Positions 1-9,247 of a stretch of DNA of 64,000 nt are shown piece after piece. This stretch comes from Marinobacter changyiensis (GTDB lineage: Bacteria; Pseudomonadota; Gammaproteobacteria; Pseudomonadales; Oleiphilaceae), in NCBI RefSeq assembly GCF_009193265.1, contig NZ_VZZZ01000004.1, positions 310,001-374,000 on the forward strand. Reading direction: 5' to 3'. The notes beneath the pieces are model-generated. The model did not search any database and had not been told where the DNA came from. It saw only the letters and a program-made list of their open reading frames with translations. The position numbers and the translations under genes were made by a program. How positions within the stretch are numbered: position 1 is the stretch's first letter; each line of letters opens with the position of its first letter.

Positions 1-567
1 GGCGAGCGCTCGGTCAGTTCCAGCGCATCACTCAAAAATGCCTCCGAAAACATCGGCAGCATTTTGTCTGTTATCGAGAATATTTCCGGACAGACCAATC
101 TTCTTGCCCTGAATGCTGCCATCGAAGCCGCCAGGGCCGGCGAACATGGCCGTGGTTTTGCCGTGGTATCGGAAGAGGTGCGTAATCTCGCAAGCCGGAC
201 CCAGGATTCTGTCAAGGAAATCCAGGATCAGATCCAATACCTGCAGGAAGGGGTCAAGAGTGTGGTTGAAGTGATCATCGATGGCACTCGGCTTGCCGAA
301 GAAGCCAATGGCACGATCACGGAGACTGGAGCGGCTATCGAGCAGTTACGCACGGGTGTTCGCGCCATCCGCGACACCAATATTGAAATGGCCAGTGCTG
401 CAGAGCAGCAGAGCCAGGTGTCCGAGGACATTAACAAGCGACTTGAGGAAATCCGGCAAATGGCAGGCATGAGCGATGAAAATGCCGGGTCGACAAATGA
501 AGCGGCGGAGAAGGTGAGGACCGTGGTCGAGCAATTGCAGGCCAAACTCGACAAGTACAAAACCTGA
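1..567 (+). CDS. Methyl-accepting chemotaxis protein, C-terminal part (cut by window edge)
   Basis: The reading frame is open from base 1 and encodes the last 188 residues of a chemoreceptor. It contains the highly conserved signalling hairpin tip ([20 protein letters not shown], then [15 protein letters not shown]), which contacts CheA and CheW in the receptor array. Long heptad-like coiled coil runs on both sides, ending in a basic tail. The N-terminal sensor domain lies outside the window, so the ligand cannot be told. No CheB/CheR-binding pentapeptide is seen at the C-terminus. A terminator-like hairpin follows directly. Confidence 0.93.
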   Translation, partial: GERSVSSSASLKNASENIGSILSVIENISGQTNLLALNAAIEAARAGEHGRGFAVVSEEVRNLASRTQDSVKEIQDQIQYLQEGVKSVVEVIIDGTRLAEEANGTITETGAAIEQLRTGVRAIRDTNIEMASAAEQQSQVSEDINKRLEEIRQMAGMSDENAGSTNEAAEKVRTVVEQLQAKLDKYKT

Positions 568-574
568 CGTTGCT

Positions 575-610
575 GGCATTACGCCGGCATTGACAGGGTA
601 ATGCCTTTTG
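575..610 (+). terminator. Rho-independent terminator after the chemoreceptor gene
   Basis: GGCATTAC (575-582) pairs perfectly with GTAATGCC (598-605), with a 15-base loop that itself contains a GCCGGC-type palindrome, and is followed at once by TTTT. It sits 8 bases after the stop codon. Confidence 0.65.
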
Positions 611-845
611 CAACGATGCTCTTTAAGGCAAAACTGGTGTCGACGTGTTTGCATAGGGGTTCATTAGCGGTACATCGCCAGGAAGATGGAGGCAACTATA
701 CAACTGGTACTGAATTCCCTACCCTGAGCAGTGGTTATTCCAGGTCGTCCTTGTAGTCCGGGTAAAGTCAGGCACCATCAGGCCCGGGCTATTAACGCCA
801 ATCCTGTCAGCGCTCCACGCATTTTTGCCAAATTGGGAAGACAAC

Positions 846-3422
846 ATGAACGATGATCGGACGTTGTTGGAATCCCAGCAGGCCATTCATCAGCTGATTG
901 CCCGGCAACTGCCGCTGAACGAAACCCTGAACGCAATTACGGTCTGGATCAACAGAACTCTTCCGGAAGCTCTGGTGTCAGTCATGCGGTTTGATCAGGA
1001 ACTCAACACGTTGAGCCTCGTGCCCAGTTCCTGGTTTTCGGAGCGCTTTCTTGAGGTCATGCAGGGCCTGCCGGTTATTGCCAAGCTGGGCACCTGCGGT
1101 ACCGCTGCCTATGAGCGCCGGTTGATTGTCACCGAAGACATTCGCGAGGATTCGCGCTGGGAGGGGTATCACGACATCGCTGAGGCCGAAGGCCTGCGAG
1201 CCTGCTGGTCGCTACCAATTATTACTGGTCAAGGAGAGTTGCTCGGAACCTTTGCCACCTATTATCGCTATCCGATGTCTCCAACGGAGTTTGATCAAAG
1301 AAGTCTTGAATGTGGTGCTGCGCTTGCGGTACTTGTGTTACTGCGTGATCGCGATACCCGAGACCATCTTGCCCTGTCGGAATGGCATCAAGCGCTGTTC
1401 AACAATCAGCCGGATGGTGTCTTCGCCCTCGATCTCCAGGGCTATTTCCAGAGCTGCAACGCGGCGCTAGAGTGCATCGCGGGCTATTCACAATCCGATA
1501 TCGTAGGCGCGCACTTCAACGAATTTGTGGAGCCGAGTTACCGGGAGCGGACCCTGGCTGCTTTCAAAAACGCCCGGCGTGGCGAATCGGTGACCTACGA
1601 AATTCAGGCAACTCACAAGGCCGGGCATTGCTACCATCTGGAGATCTCCAATTTCCCAGTGGTCGTTGGGGAAAACATCGTCGGCGTATACGGCGTCTGC
1701 CGAGATATTACCCGACGCAGTGAGCGGGATACCGAATTGCGTATGCTTAAGCGGGGTGTCGAGGCCAGCCCTCACGGCATCGTCATGGTCGACGCACGTC
1801 AACCGGATTTGCCGCTGGTTTACGTCAATTCGTCGTTCCTGACGATGACAGGCTATTCCGAGGCGGAGATCCTGGGTCACAATTGCCGCTTTCTGCAGGG
1901 CGACAATACGGATTTGACGAGCATTGACCGGATTCGCGCAGGGTTGCGCGACCAGACCGAGGTGGACGTCGTACTGAGGAACTACCGCAAGGATGGGACG
2001 TTATTTTGGAATCACCTACTCATTCGTCCAGTTCTGGACCGTGATGGCACCTGCACGCATTTCATAGGGATTCAGCAGGACATCACCCGGCAAAAGGAAC
2101 AGGAAGCGCAGATCCGTTTTCAGACCCGCCATGATTTACTGACCGGCTTGCCCAATCTGGAAACGTTCACGGAACTGTTCGGCGAGGTTCTTGAGAAGTA
2201 CAGAGATCAACCAGGCAGGGTCGTCGTGCTGCATGTGAATCTGGATGGTTTCAAACCCATCAATGAAGGCTTTGGTCACTCGATCGGCAGCCAGGTTCTG
2301 GTGACTGTAGCCCGGCGACTTGGCACCGTGGCGGGCAATACGGCGACTGTTGCCCGCCTCGTCGGGGATGAATTCGGTGTTCTTCTGGGTGACTGTGACG
2401 GCCGGGAAATGGCCGTCGAGTTGGCCGAGCGTTTTCTTGAGGCAGTATCCGAACCCATCATCGTTGAGAATCAACGAGTCCACCTCAGTGCCAGTATTGG
2501 CATTGCAAGTAATGCACGGCCACTTGAACAACCTCATGAGCTCATACAGTACGCGGATCTGGCCCTGCGCCAGGCTAAAAGACAAGGGCGAAACACCTGG
2601 CAGTGGTACCGTGGGCCCAAGGTGGCAAAAAACCGGCACACCGTGGCTTTGCGCCAGGATCTTTACACCGCCCTGAACGAGCAACAATTCGAGCTGCATT
2701 ATCAACCCCTGGTGGATACGGTCAGTGGTCGGCTACGCAGTGTGGAAGCCCTGGTGCGCTGGAAGCACCCATCCAGAGGCATGGTCTCGCCCGGTGACTT
2801 TATTCCGCTTGCGGAACAGACCGGGCAGATTATTCCGTTGGGGCGCTGGATCCTTCAGCAAGCGTGCCGGGACATGGTCGACTTCAGTGCCCAGACCGGG
2901 CGTGTCCTGCCAGTGGCCGTGAACATCTCCTCATTACAGTTCCTGCGAGATGGATTTTTGGAGGATGTTCAACAGATTCTGGTGGATACGGGCCTGACAC
3001 CGATGCTGCTGGAACTGGAGGTGACAGAGAGCGTGCTGCTTGATGGCGCGGGCCCGGTCATTGAGCTGATGCAGACACTCAAGGCCATGGGCATTCGGGT
3101 GGCACTGGACGATTTCGGCACCGGTTTTTCCAGTCTCAGTTACCTGCGGGATTTGCCCACCCACCGGGTGAAACTCGATCGCAGCTTTATTCAGGCGATT
3201 GAGACCGACCATCGGATGGCCGCAATTGTCCAGGCGGTGATTACCATGGCTCACAATATGGATATGACTGTGGTGGCCGAGGGTATTGAAACCCGGGAGC
3301 AACAACAGGATCTGGCCCGCCGGCACTGTGACCTGCTGCAGGGCTATTACTTTGCCCGGCCCATGCCACTGGCGGACCTGAAATTGCTGCCTCCTATCCT
3401 GCCGGGGGATCGTCCCGCGTGA
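846..3422 (+). CDS. GAF-PAS-LOV-GGDEF-EAL protein, probable blue-light-responsive c-di-GMP phosphodiesterase
   Basis: This 858-residue soluble protein combines an N-terminal GAF domain (about 10-165), a PAS domain (about 180-290), a second PAS domain of LOV type (about 300-410), GGDEF (about 425-580) and EAL (about 600-850). The LOV signature GHNCRFLQGDNTD is intact with the flavin-reactive Cys at residue 347, and FWN plus FIGIQQDIT supply the expected Asn and flipping Gln. The EAL half keeps EALVRW, ELEVTES, DDFGTGFSS, KLDRSF and VAEGIET, so c-di-GMP hydrolysis is expected. The cyclase motif reads VGDEF with no upstream RxxD inhibitory site, so that domain may be regulatory only. The ATG at 846 is preferred over an upstream TTG (825) because GGGAAG precedes it. 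It stands alone, with no transmembrane segment. Confidence 0.92.
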   Translation: MNDDRTLLESQQAIHQLIARQLPLNETLNAITVWINRTLPEALVSVMRFDQELNTLSLVPSSWFSERFLEVMQGLPVIAKLGTCGTAAYERRLIVTEDIREDSRWEGYHDIAEAEGLRACWSLPIITGQGELLGTFATYYRYPMSPTEFDQRSLECGAALAVLVLLRDRDTRDHLALSEWHQALFNNQPDGVFALDLQGYFQSCNAALECIAGYSQSDIVGAHFNEFVEPSYRERTLAAFKNARRGESVTYEIQATHKAGHCYHLEISNFPVVVGENIVGVYGVCRDITRRSERDTELRMLKRGVEASPHGIVMVDARQPDLPLVYVNSSFLTMTGYSEAEILGHNCRFLQGDNTDLTSIDRIRAGLRDQTEVDVVLRNYRKDGTLFWNHLLIRPVLDRDGTCTHFIGIQQDITRQKEQEAQIRFQTRHDLLTGLPNLETFTELFGEVLEKYRDQPGRVVVLHVNLDGFKPINEGFGHSIGSQVLVTVARRLGTVAGNTATVARLVGDEFGVLLGDCDGREMAVELAERFLEAVSEPIIVENQRVHLSASIGIASNARPLEQPHELIQYADLALRQAKRQGRNTWQWYRGPKVAKNRHTVALRQDLYTALNEQQFELHYQPLVDTVSGRLRSVEALVRWKHPSRGMVSPGDFIPLAEQTGQIIPLGRWILQQACRDMVDFSAQTGRVLPVAVNISSLQFLRDGFLEDVQQILVDTGLTPMLLELEVTESVLLDGAGPVIELMQTLKAMGIRVALDDFGTGFSSLSYLRDLPTHRVKLDRSFIQAIETDHRMAAIVQAVITMAHNMDMTVVAEGIETREQQQDLARRHCDLLQGYYFARPMPLADLKLLPPILPGDRPA

Positions 3423-3738
3423 AAGTGTTCAGACCTATCGGACTGCGCCTGCTGGTCGTGACCCTGTCGCCCCGCAGCGTTTATGTCTAACCTCCTTATG
3501 TGGGGCCCAGTGTGTTCGGCCCGGAGATTACAACTACCCGCGTGGATATTGCGATCGTAATATCCGTATTGTTTATTGATGAAAAGTTTACGGCTCACTT
3601 TTTAGTCCACTAATGTGTTCAATTAAAGCACAATGTCCAAGCGTGATTATGTTCGGCTGGTGTCCCTCGAGATGCCTGCAACAACAATCAAGAACGAGCG
3701 GCCCGGGTCAGAATTTTTCCGGCGCCAAAGGAGGAAAC
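3423..3738. other. Intergenic region upstream of the TRAP operon
   Basis: No credible gene is seen in these 316 bases. The region holds a near-perfect 22-base palindrome (listed separately) and a strong Shine-Dalgarno GGAGG just before dctP. An in-frame extension of dctP back to 3613 is open, but its residues do not look like a signal peptide. Confidence 0.6.
3544..3565. promoter_or_regulatory. Candidate operator palindrome upstream of dctP
   Basis: Arms GGATATT and AATATCC flank a CGATCG core; 20 of 22 positions are symmetric. It lies about 175 bases before the dctP start and resembles a dimeric regulator site. No regulator gene lies next to the operon, so the binding protein is unknown. 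Confidence 0.35.
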
Positions 3739-4713
3739 ATGAAGATGAACGCTAAGTACCTAGCTGCATTTATGCTTTCTGTGGTCATCGGGAACGCCCA
3801 GGCAGAGACCAACTGGGATATGCCGACACCTTACGGCGATTCCAATTTCCATACTGCCAACATTCTGGAGTTTGCCAAAGATGTAAATGAAGCCACCGAT
3901 GGAGAGTTGAACATAACCGTTCACAGTGGTGGGTCTCTCATCAAGCACCCCGAAATCAAGAACTCTGTTCGCCGTGGTCTTGTACCCATCGGCGAGCTGA
4001 TCATGTCACGACTGGCAAATGAGGATCCTTTGTTTGAGGTGGATTCGGTTCCTTTTCTGGCCAGCAACTACGACGAAGCCTGGAAACTTTACCAGGCGTC
4101 CCGGGATATGCTGGCGGAGCGTCTTGAGCGCCAGCGACTGAAATTACTGTTTGCAGTGCCCTGGCCGCCGCAGGGCATTTACACCCGATTCCCGGTGGAA
4201 ACTGGCGAAGAACTCCGGGGTGTAAAAATGCGTGCCTACAACAAATCGAGCGAACGTCTGGCCGAACTGTTGGGCGCCGTTCCAACTCAGGTTGAGGTGC
4301 CCGACATTCCGGTTGCGTTTGGAACCGGACGGGTCGACGCCATGATTACATCCCCGTCTACCGGCGCCAACACTCGGGCCTGGGATTACCTGAGTCACTT
4401 CAACCATGCTCAGTTGTGGTTGCCGAAGAACATGGTTATCGTCAACTCAAGAGCTTTCGAAGGGCTTCCCGAATCCACGCAAAAAGCTATTGAGACGGCC
4501 GCCGTTGAAGCTGAGAAGCGTGGATGGGAGGCCAGCAAGGCCGAAACTGATGCCAAGATCGCAATCATGGAAGAGAATGGCATTGTCGTGTCTGAGCCCA
4601 GCGACGCACTGGTCAAGCGCCTCAAGGAAGTTGGTGCGACGATGGAGCAGGAATGGCTGGAGCGTGCCGGTGACGACGGTAAAGCGCTCATCGAAGCTTA
4701 TCGCGCACTCTAG
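3739..4713 (+). CDS. dctP: TRAP transporter substrate-binding protein (DctP family)
   Basis: The 324-residue product starts with a signal peptide (MKMNAKYLAAFMLSVVIGNAQA, cleaved before ETNW) and is therefore a periplasmic binding protein. The fold and motifs are those of the DctP family: HTANILEFAKDVNEAT near the N-terminus, GELIMSRLANEDPLFEVDSV, and GVKMRAYNKSSERLAELLGA carrying the conserved Arg that clamps the ligand carboxylate. It delivers a substrate, typically an organic acid, to the DctQM permease encoded next. The start at 3739 is chosen because AAAGGAGG precedes it at good spacing and because it creates the signal peptide. The actual ligand cannot be read from sequence. Confidence 0.93.
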   Translation: MKMNAKYLAAFMLSVVIGNAQAETNWDMPTPYGDSNFHTANILEFAKDVNEATDGELNITVHSGGSLIKHPEIKNSVRRGLVPIGELIMSRLANEDPLFEVDSVPFLASNYDEAWKLYQASRDMLAERLERQRLKLLFAVPWPPQGIYTRFPVETGEELRGVKMRAYNKSSERLAELLGAVPTQVEVPDIPVAFGTGRVDAMITSPSTGANTRAWDYLSHFNHAQLWLPKNMVIVNSRAFEGLPESTQKAIETAAVEAEKRGWEASKAETDAKIAIMEENGIVVSEPSDALVKRLKEVGATMEQEWLERAGDDGKALIEAYRAL

Positions 4714-4751
4714 CCCCTGATTAGTCAGAAAAAACAACCCGGAGCATATCC

Positions 4752-5291
4752 ATGCGCAGGTTTCTGGACTCTCTGTACCGTTTCGGCGGGTACATCTCGG
4801 CACTGCAACTGACAGCGATCATGGTTATGGTTGTGCTCCAGGTGTCCGGACGAGTTCTCGACAAAGGCCTGCTGGCCCTGGGAATGGATTCCCTGGGCCT
4901 CCAGATTCCTGGGCTGGCTGAACTCGCGGGCTTTCTGTTGCTAGGCGCCACCTTCACCGGGCTGGCCTACACCCTGTCGGTTGGCGGGCACATCCGGGTT
5001 GACCTTTTGCACAGGGTACTTCCGGAAAGCATCCAGAAAGCCCTGGACCTTCTGGTGACGGTTATTGCTTTGGCGATCACCGGCTACGCCACCTGGTACA
5101 GCGTGCTGTTGACCTATGACAGCTATGACTTTGGTGACCTGTCGATTGGTATGGTTCCGGTTCCGCTCTGGATCCCGCAAGCAGTAATGGTTGTCGGGCT
5201 CATCTGGCTTCTGGTTGCCTTACTCGATGTATTGGCCGGGCTGATCACTGGCCGGCTTGCCCATATCAAAGACGAAGCCCCTCTGGAGTGA
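4752..5291 (+). CDS. dctQ: TRAP transporter small permease subunit (DctQ family)
   Basis: This 179-residue integral membrane protein has four predicted helices (about 13-32, 52-75, 93-115, 135-160), the usual topology of the DctQ subunit. It partners the large subunit DctM in a sodium-driven uptake system fed by DctP. It lies 38 bases after dctP and its stop codon is 4 bases before the dctM start, so the three genes form one operon. The segment FTGLAYTLSVGGHIRVDLL matches the conserved DctQ stretch in which a small loop precedes the third helix. Confidence 0.92.
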   Translation: MRRFLDSLYRFGGYISALQLTAIMVMVVLQVSGRVLDKGLLALGMDSLGLQIPGLAELAGFLLLGATFTGLAYTLSVGGHIRVDLLHRVLPESIQKALDLLVTVIALAITGYATWYSVLLTYDSYDFGDLSIGMVPVPLWIPQAVMVVGLIWLLVALLDVLAGLITGRLAHIKDEAPLE

Positions 5292-5295
5292 AACC

Positions 5296-6600
5296 ATGGA
5301 CATGATCTGGATGAGCCTGGTGCTTCTGGTCGGCCTTCTGATTCTGCTCGGAGCAGGGCTTTGGGTTGCCTTTGCTCTGACAGCAACCGGTCTGGCTGCC
5401 CTGTATTTCCTAAGTAACATTCCCATAGGCTATAGCCTTGCGACTTCGTTTTACGGTGCCAGCGCGTCCTGGGAGCTGGCCGCACTGCCTATGTTTATCT
5501 GGATGGGCGAGGTGCTTTTTCGTTCTCGGCTGTCGGAGGAAATGTTTAACGGTATTGCCCCGTGGGTTGGTCGCATTCCAGGCCGATTGCTTCATACCAA
5601 TATCATTGGTTGTGGTATTTTCGCTGCGATTTCCGGTTCGTCGGCGGCTACCGCGGCGACCATCGGAAAGATGTCAATACCGGAGCTCACCCAACGAGGC
5701 TACGACCGCAAGCAGATCCTGGGCACTCTGGCCGGCTCCGCCACCCTTGGCCTATTGATTCCCCCGTCAATCATTCTCATTGTGTATGGCGTTGCTACCG
5801 AGCAATCCATCGCCAGGTTATTCGTGGCGGGCATTCTGCCAGGCTTGCTATTGATGGTAATGTTCGCTGGCTATGTGGGTATCTGGTCCAAGATGAACCC
5901 GTCCGGCGTGCCAGTTGATGAGGAAGGGTCCTTGCCGCTGGCAGAGAAGATTCGGCGTAGCAGGCCACTGATCCCGGTGATCTTGCTGATCATTGGTATC
6001 ATCGGTTCTATATACGCCGGGCTGGCATCACCAACGGAATCGGCTGCGGTAGGTGTGGCGTTGGCGCACCTGTTGTCCTGGCGTGGCGACTCCCTGAGCC
6101 GGGCCAACTGCATGGATGCTCTGATGGGCACGGTGAAAACCTCCACCATGATCGCCTTCATTCTTGTGGGCGCCCACTTTCTGACCGTGTCCATGGGTTT
6201 TACCGGCATCCCCCGGGACCTGGCAGCCTGGATCAATACACTGTCACTGTCCCCTTACATGCTGCTCCTGGCACTGACGGCATTTTTCATTCTTTTGGGG
6301 TGCTTCCTGGATGGTATCTCCGTAGTGGTACTGACTACTTCGGTGATCTTGCCGATGGTACAGGCGGCCGGGATCGACCTGCTGTGGTTTGGAATCTACC
6401 TGGTCATCGTTGTGGAAATGAGCCAGATAACACCTCCGGTGGGGTTCAACCTGTTCGTGATCCAGGGCCTAACCGGTGACAATATTATCCGGATTGCGCT
6501 GGCCGCAATGCCGTATTTCCTGCTGCTGATGGCTGGGGTGTTTCTGATCACTCTCTTCCCGGAAATTGTTACCTACCTGCCGAATCAAATGGGAAATTGA
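5296..6600 (+). CDS. dctM: TRAP transporter large permease subunit (DctM family)
   Basis: The 434-residue protein is hydrophobic almost throughout, with about 12 helices, and carries DctM hallmarks: GRIPGRLLHTNIIGCGIFAA, SGSSAATAATIGKMSIPE, GLLIPPSIILIVYGVATEQS, and SPTESAAVGV. It forms the transport channel of the TRAP system. The ATG at 5296 gives a normal N-terminus; the frame is open 13 codons further upstream, but that extension overlaps dctQ. The operon ends here: the next gene is convergent, 190 bases away. Confidence 0.94.
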   Translation: MDMIWMSLVLLVGLLILLGAGLWVAFALTATGLAALYFLSNIPIGYSLATSFYGASASWELAALPMFIWMGEVLFRSRLSEEMFNGIAPWVGRIPGRLLHTNIIGCGIFAAISGSSAATAATIGKMSIPELTQRGYDRKQILGTLAGSATLGLLIPPSIILIVYGVATEQSIARLFVAGILPGLLLMVMFAGYVGIWSKMNPSGVPVDEEGSLPLAEKIRRSRPLIPVILLIIGIIGSIYAGLASPTESAAVGVALAHLLSWRGDSLSRANCMDALMGTVKTSTMIAFILVGAHFLTVSMGFTGIPRDLAAWINTLSLSPYMLLLALTAFFILLGCFLDGISVVVLTTSVILPMVQAAGIDLLWFGIYLVIVVEMSQITPPVGFNLFVIQGLTGDNIIRIALAAMPYFLLLMAGVFLITLFPEIVTYLPNQMGN

Positions 6601-6790
6601 TAATACAGCATAACGATCAACCGACAGGTGGAAAAAGTGTTGGCCCGAACGTGTCTTCCTCCCAGTAATCGGGGCGCGCAGCAGCGATCTCAGAGCTGGT
6701 ATTCGGGCTGAATGTTGCAATGTACATGTTCAGATTCCAGCTCATCCAGTTGGCTTTGGGCACCCTCTGAGCCCTGAAAACAGGCGGGTT

Positions 6791-8548
6791 TCAGTTATCT
6801 GAACCGAAACCAGCCAGAAATGTCGGCATCTGATCTGCCGGCATCGGCCTTGCGTACAGAAATCCCTGGGCCTGATTACAGCCTAACTCTCTGACCAGGT
6901 TATCCTGTTCAGGGGTTTCCACACCCTCCACAACCACACCCAAACCAAGACGGTGCCCAACCGTAATCATGGCCTGCATGATAGCCATATCACCATCATT
7001 TTTCATTGCGTGGTGCAGGAAGCTTCTATCGATCTTGATGCTGCAAACTGGTAACTTTCGCAAATAAACCAGAGACGAATGACCGGTACCAAAATCGTCA
7101 ATAGAAATATGCACCCCAGCCCGTTTCAATCGTTCCAATTGCCTTATCTGACCCTCATCACCACCAAACACTTCATTTTCTGTCAGTTCCAGGCCCAATT
7201 GGGCGGGAGTCAGACCATGATTTTGCAGGGTCTGCAGAATATGATCCGCCAGGTGCTGATTAGTCAGTTGCCTGCCCGATAAATTAATATCAACCCGTAT
7301 CTTTTCAAGTGCCGTACCCTGCCAGGCCTTAAGCTGCTTGCAAGCCGCTTCGATTACCCAATTTCCTATACGATTAATCAACCCTGACTTTTCTGCCACC
7401 GGAATAAAGACAGTCGGAGAAACCGCCTGAGAATTTTCATCGAAACATCGCAACAGCGCTTCACAGGAACCGACGCCCCCGCATTTCAAATCAATTTGCG
7501 GCTGAAAATACAGTTGCAGGCTGTCGACGGCGATAGCGCGTCGCAGGAGTGCAGTAACTTCCTGATAGTGAACCAGCCGATCATTGATTTCCGAGGTGTA
7601 AAAACAGACACTGTTCTTACCTCCTTCCTTGGCCTGATACATGGCGGCATCGGCATTCCCCATCAGCTCAGCTACCGTCCCTCCATCGTCGGGATAGAGG
7701 CTGACACCGAAACTGGCTGTCACTTGATAACACTCTCCATCCAGCACAAAGCCCTGATCAAGCTTATAGATTAAACGTCGTAGGAGTTCATGAATTTGCT
7801 CGGCCCCATCAAAATCAAACAACAACAACACAAACTCATCACCGCCAAACCGGCTCAGCAGGTCATAACTACGAATTTCTGTTTTCAGAGCTTCAGCAAC
7901 CGCCCTTAGCAGCTTGTCGCCATAATGATGACCAAGGGTGTCATTGATCAGCTTGAAATTATCCAGATCAATAAACACCACGGCCACGGCCCGCTTCATT
8001 CGATCTGCTTCGATCAGACGCGCCGATAATTCAACCTCCATCAACCTCCTGTTCGGCAGCTGGGTTAAATCGTCGTAATTTGCCATCTTGTACAGCTCTT
8101 CCCGGGCCTTTTTCTGCTCCTGCAAGCTGATATCAATGCAGAACATTTCGCAGTCACCGGTATCCTGTTTGATCATTACATGACTGGAATAAACAGGAAT
8201 AAGACGACCATCCTTGTGTTTCATCTCAATTTCTTCTGCCGGAATACTGATATTTTTATACAACCAGTTGCGGTGCGCTTTTATCACGCCCGCGCGCATA
8301 TAGTCAGGGATAATGAGATCTTCCAGTAACTGACCTTGCGCCTCCTCCCGGGTATGGCCGTAAAGGCGCCTGCTCGCCTCGTTCCAATAAACAACCTGAC
8401 GCTTTTTGTTATAGCCCTGCACCGCGACCATAGGCAGGCTCTCGATCAACTCGAAAAACTTTTGTTCGCTCTGCTTAACGGCAGACAGCGAGCATCCAAT
8501 ATTGGTTGCGGACGAAGGAGGCATTATCAGGTCCTGTCTATCTGGCAT
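6791..8548 (-). CDS. PAS-GGDEF-EAL protein, bifunctional-type c-di-GMP enzyme
   Basis: The 585 residues contain a PAS domain (about 24-145, with VYWNEASRRLYGHTREEA), a GGDEF domain with an intact GGDEF at 235-239 and an RSYD inhibitory I-site at 226-229, and an EAL domain with EAL at 363-365, LELTENE, DDFGTG at 484-489, IKIDRSF and VVEGVET. Both synthesis and breakdown of c-di-GMP are therefore possible. No membrane helix or signal peptide is present, so it is cytoplasmic. The start is supported by GGAGG seven bases upstream. Unlike the LOV protein at 846-3422, its cyclase motif is canonical. The two flank the TRAP operon but are not co-transcribed with it. Confidence 0.93.
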   Translation of the reverse strand: MPDRQDLIMPPSSATNIGCSLSAVKQSEQKFFELIESLPMVAVQGYNKKRQVVYWNEASRRLYGHTREEAQGQLLEDLIIPDYMRAGVIKAHRNWLYKNISIPAEEIEMKHKDGRLIPVYSSHVMIKQDTGDCEMFCIDISLQEQKKAREELYKMANYDDLTQLPNRRLMEVELSARLIEADRMKRAVAVVFIDLDNFKLINDTLGHHYGDKLLRAVAEALKTEIRSYDLLSRFGGDEFVLLLFDFDGAEQIHELLRRLIYKLDQGFVLDGECYQVTASFGVSLYPDDGGTVAELMGNADAAMYQAKEGGKNSVCFYTSEINDRLVHYQEVTALLRRAIAVDSLQLYFQPQIDLKCGGVGSCEALLRCFDENSQAVSPTVFIPVAEKSGLINRIGNWVIEAACKQLKAWQGTALEKIRVDINLSGRQLTNQHLADHILQTLQNHGLTPAQLGLELTENEVFGGDEGQIRQLERLKRAGVHISIDDFGTGHSSLVYLRKLPVCSIKIDRSFLHHAMKNDGDMAIMQAMITVGHRLGLGVVVEGVETPEQDNLVRELGCNQAQGFLYARPMPADQMPTFLAGFGSDN

Positions 8549-8711
8549 TATATGTACCTCCGAATACCTTCTCAGAGACCGAAACAGCTACGCCTTTAAG
8601 TTGAGTACAGCAAGTATCCAGGCCCTTTTGCGGGTTGCCTGACGGCTGTTCAAGATAGTGCGGCGCCTCTCAACCTGTAGATTACGCGATAAATTGCTGA
8701 AAAGTAACTTG

Positions 8712-8731
8712 TCATGCAGAATGTAGCATGA
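8712..8731. promoter_or_regulatory. Inverted repeat, candidate operator
   Basis: TCATGC (8712-8717) and GCATGA (8726-8731) are perfect 6-base inverted arms 8 bases apart, about 165 bases upstream of the minus-strand PAS-GGDEF-EAL start. Function is inferred only from symmetry and position. Confidence 0.25.
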
Positions 8732-8862
8732 TTTGCAGGCATTTTAGTCAGTCGCAGGGCTTGTTCCAGTCGATATTCTCGTTAGGTTGTTGGGAAAGTG
8801 GCGGCAATCTGACCTTTAATCAAAAAAAATGCTGATGTCGGTCAAAAAGATCGGCGTGTGGT

Positions 8863-8945
8863 GGCGCTCGGCATTCCGGCAACATTCCTGTGGCTGTTGT
8901 GGCTAACTCGGTCCGTTAACGCCGGTTCGATTCCAGCCCGCGCCT
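8863..8945 (+). pseudogene. tRNA-like remnant (3' half)
   Basis: The stretch ending at about 8945 has a T-arm-like GCCGG-TTCGATT-CCAGC (one mismatch in the stem), followed by CCGCGCC as an acceptor 3' strand. GGCGC at 8863 can pair with the final GCGCC, giving an 83-base unit. The D-arm and anticodon arm are not recognisable, and no CCA follows; instead a run of seven Ts comes after. This looks like a decayed tRNA end or chance resemblance, not a working gene. Confidence 0.25.
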
Positions 8946-9247
8946 TCAATTTTTTTCTTGATTTACAAAGCACCCATCATGGTGACTTCTCTTTGTCGTA
9001 CGAGCGCAACATTATGCTCTCGCCTCCTTGACGCGCTGCGTTTGTCTCTCTATGCCAATAACTATCAACTACCGCCATTTCCAGTCAGTCCTGACCTCGG
9101 GGTTTCGTGAGCCGTAGTGGCGTTGTACTGGGAGGATTGCCAAAGAGAAGGGGCTCCCGAGCGGGCAAGCCCGGAGTAACCGGGGTAGATGCAAACAGAC
9201 TATACTGTGGAGAATGTCAATCAGCCTCTCCTCGGAGCTCACCACTC

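Larger units (their letters stand above)
8549..9247. other. Long intergenic region with tRNA-like remnant
   Basis: Nearly 700 bases contain no convincing gene. The part near 8549-8850 is AT-richer and should hold the promoter of the minus-strand c-di-GMP gene, including an inverted repeat TCATGC-N8-GCATGA at 8712-8731. A tRNA-like 3' end lies at about 8863-8945. The reading frame of the aminopeptidase is open back to 9107, but the product of that part does not look like protein. Confidence 0.5.

Noticed and set aside
3613..3738. N-terminal extension of DctP
   Set aside because: The extension would hide the signal peptide, and a strong ribosome site precedes 3739.
9107..9247. N-terminal extension of the M17 peptidase
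   Set aside because: The extension has a strongly basic and Ser/Arg-rich look unlike the family; a better start with GGAG is at 9248.
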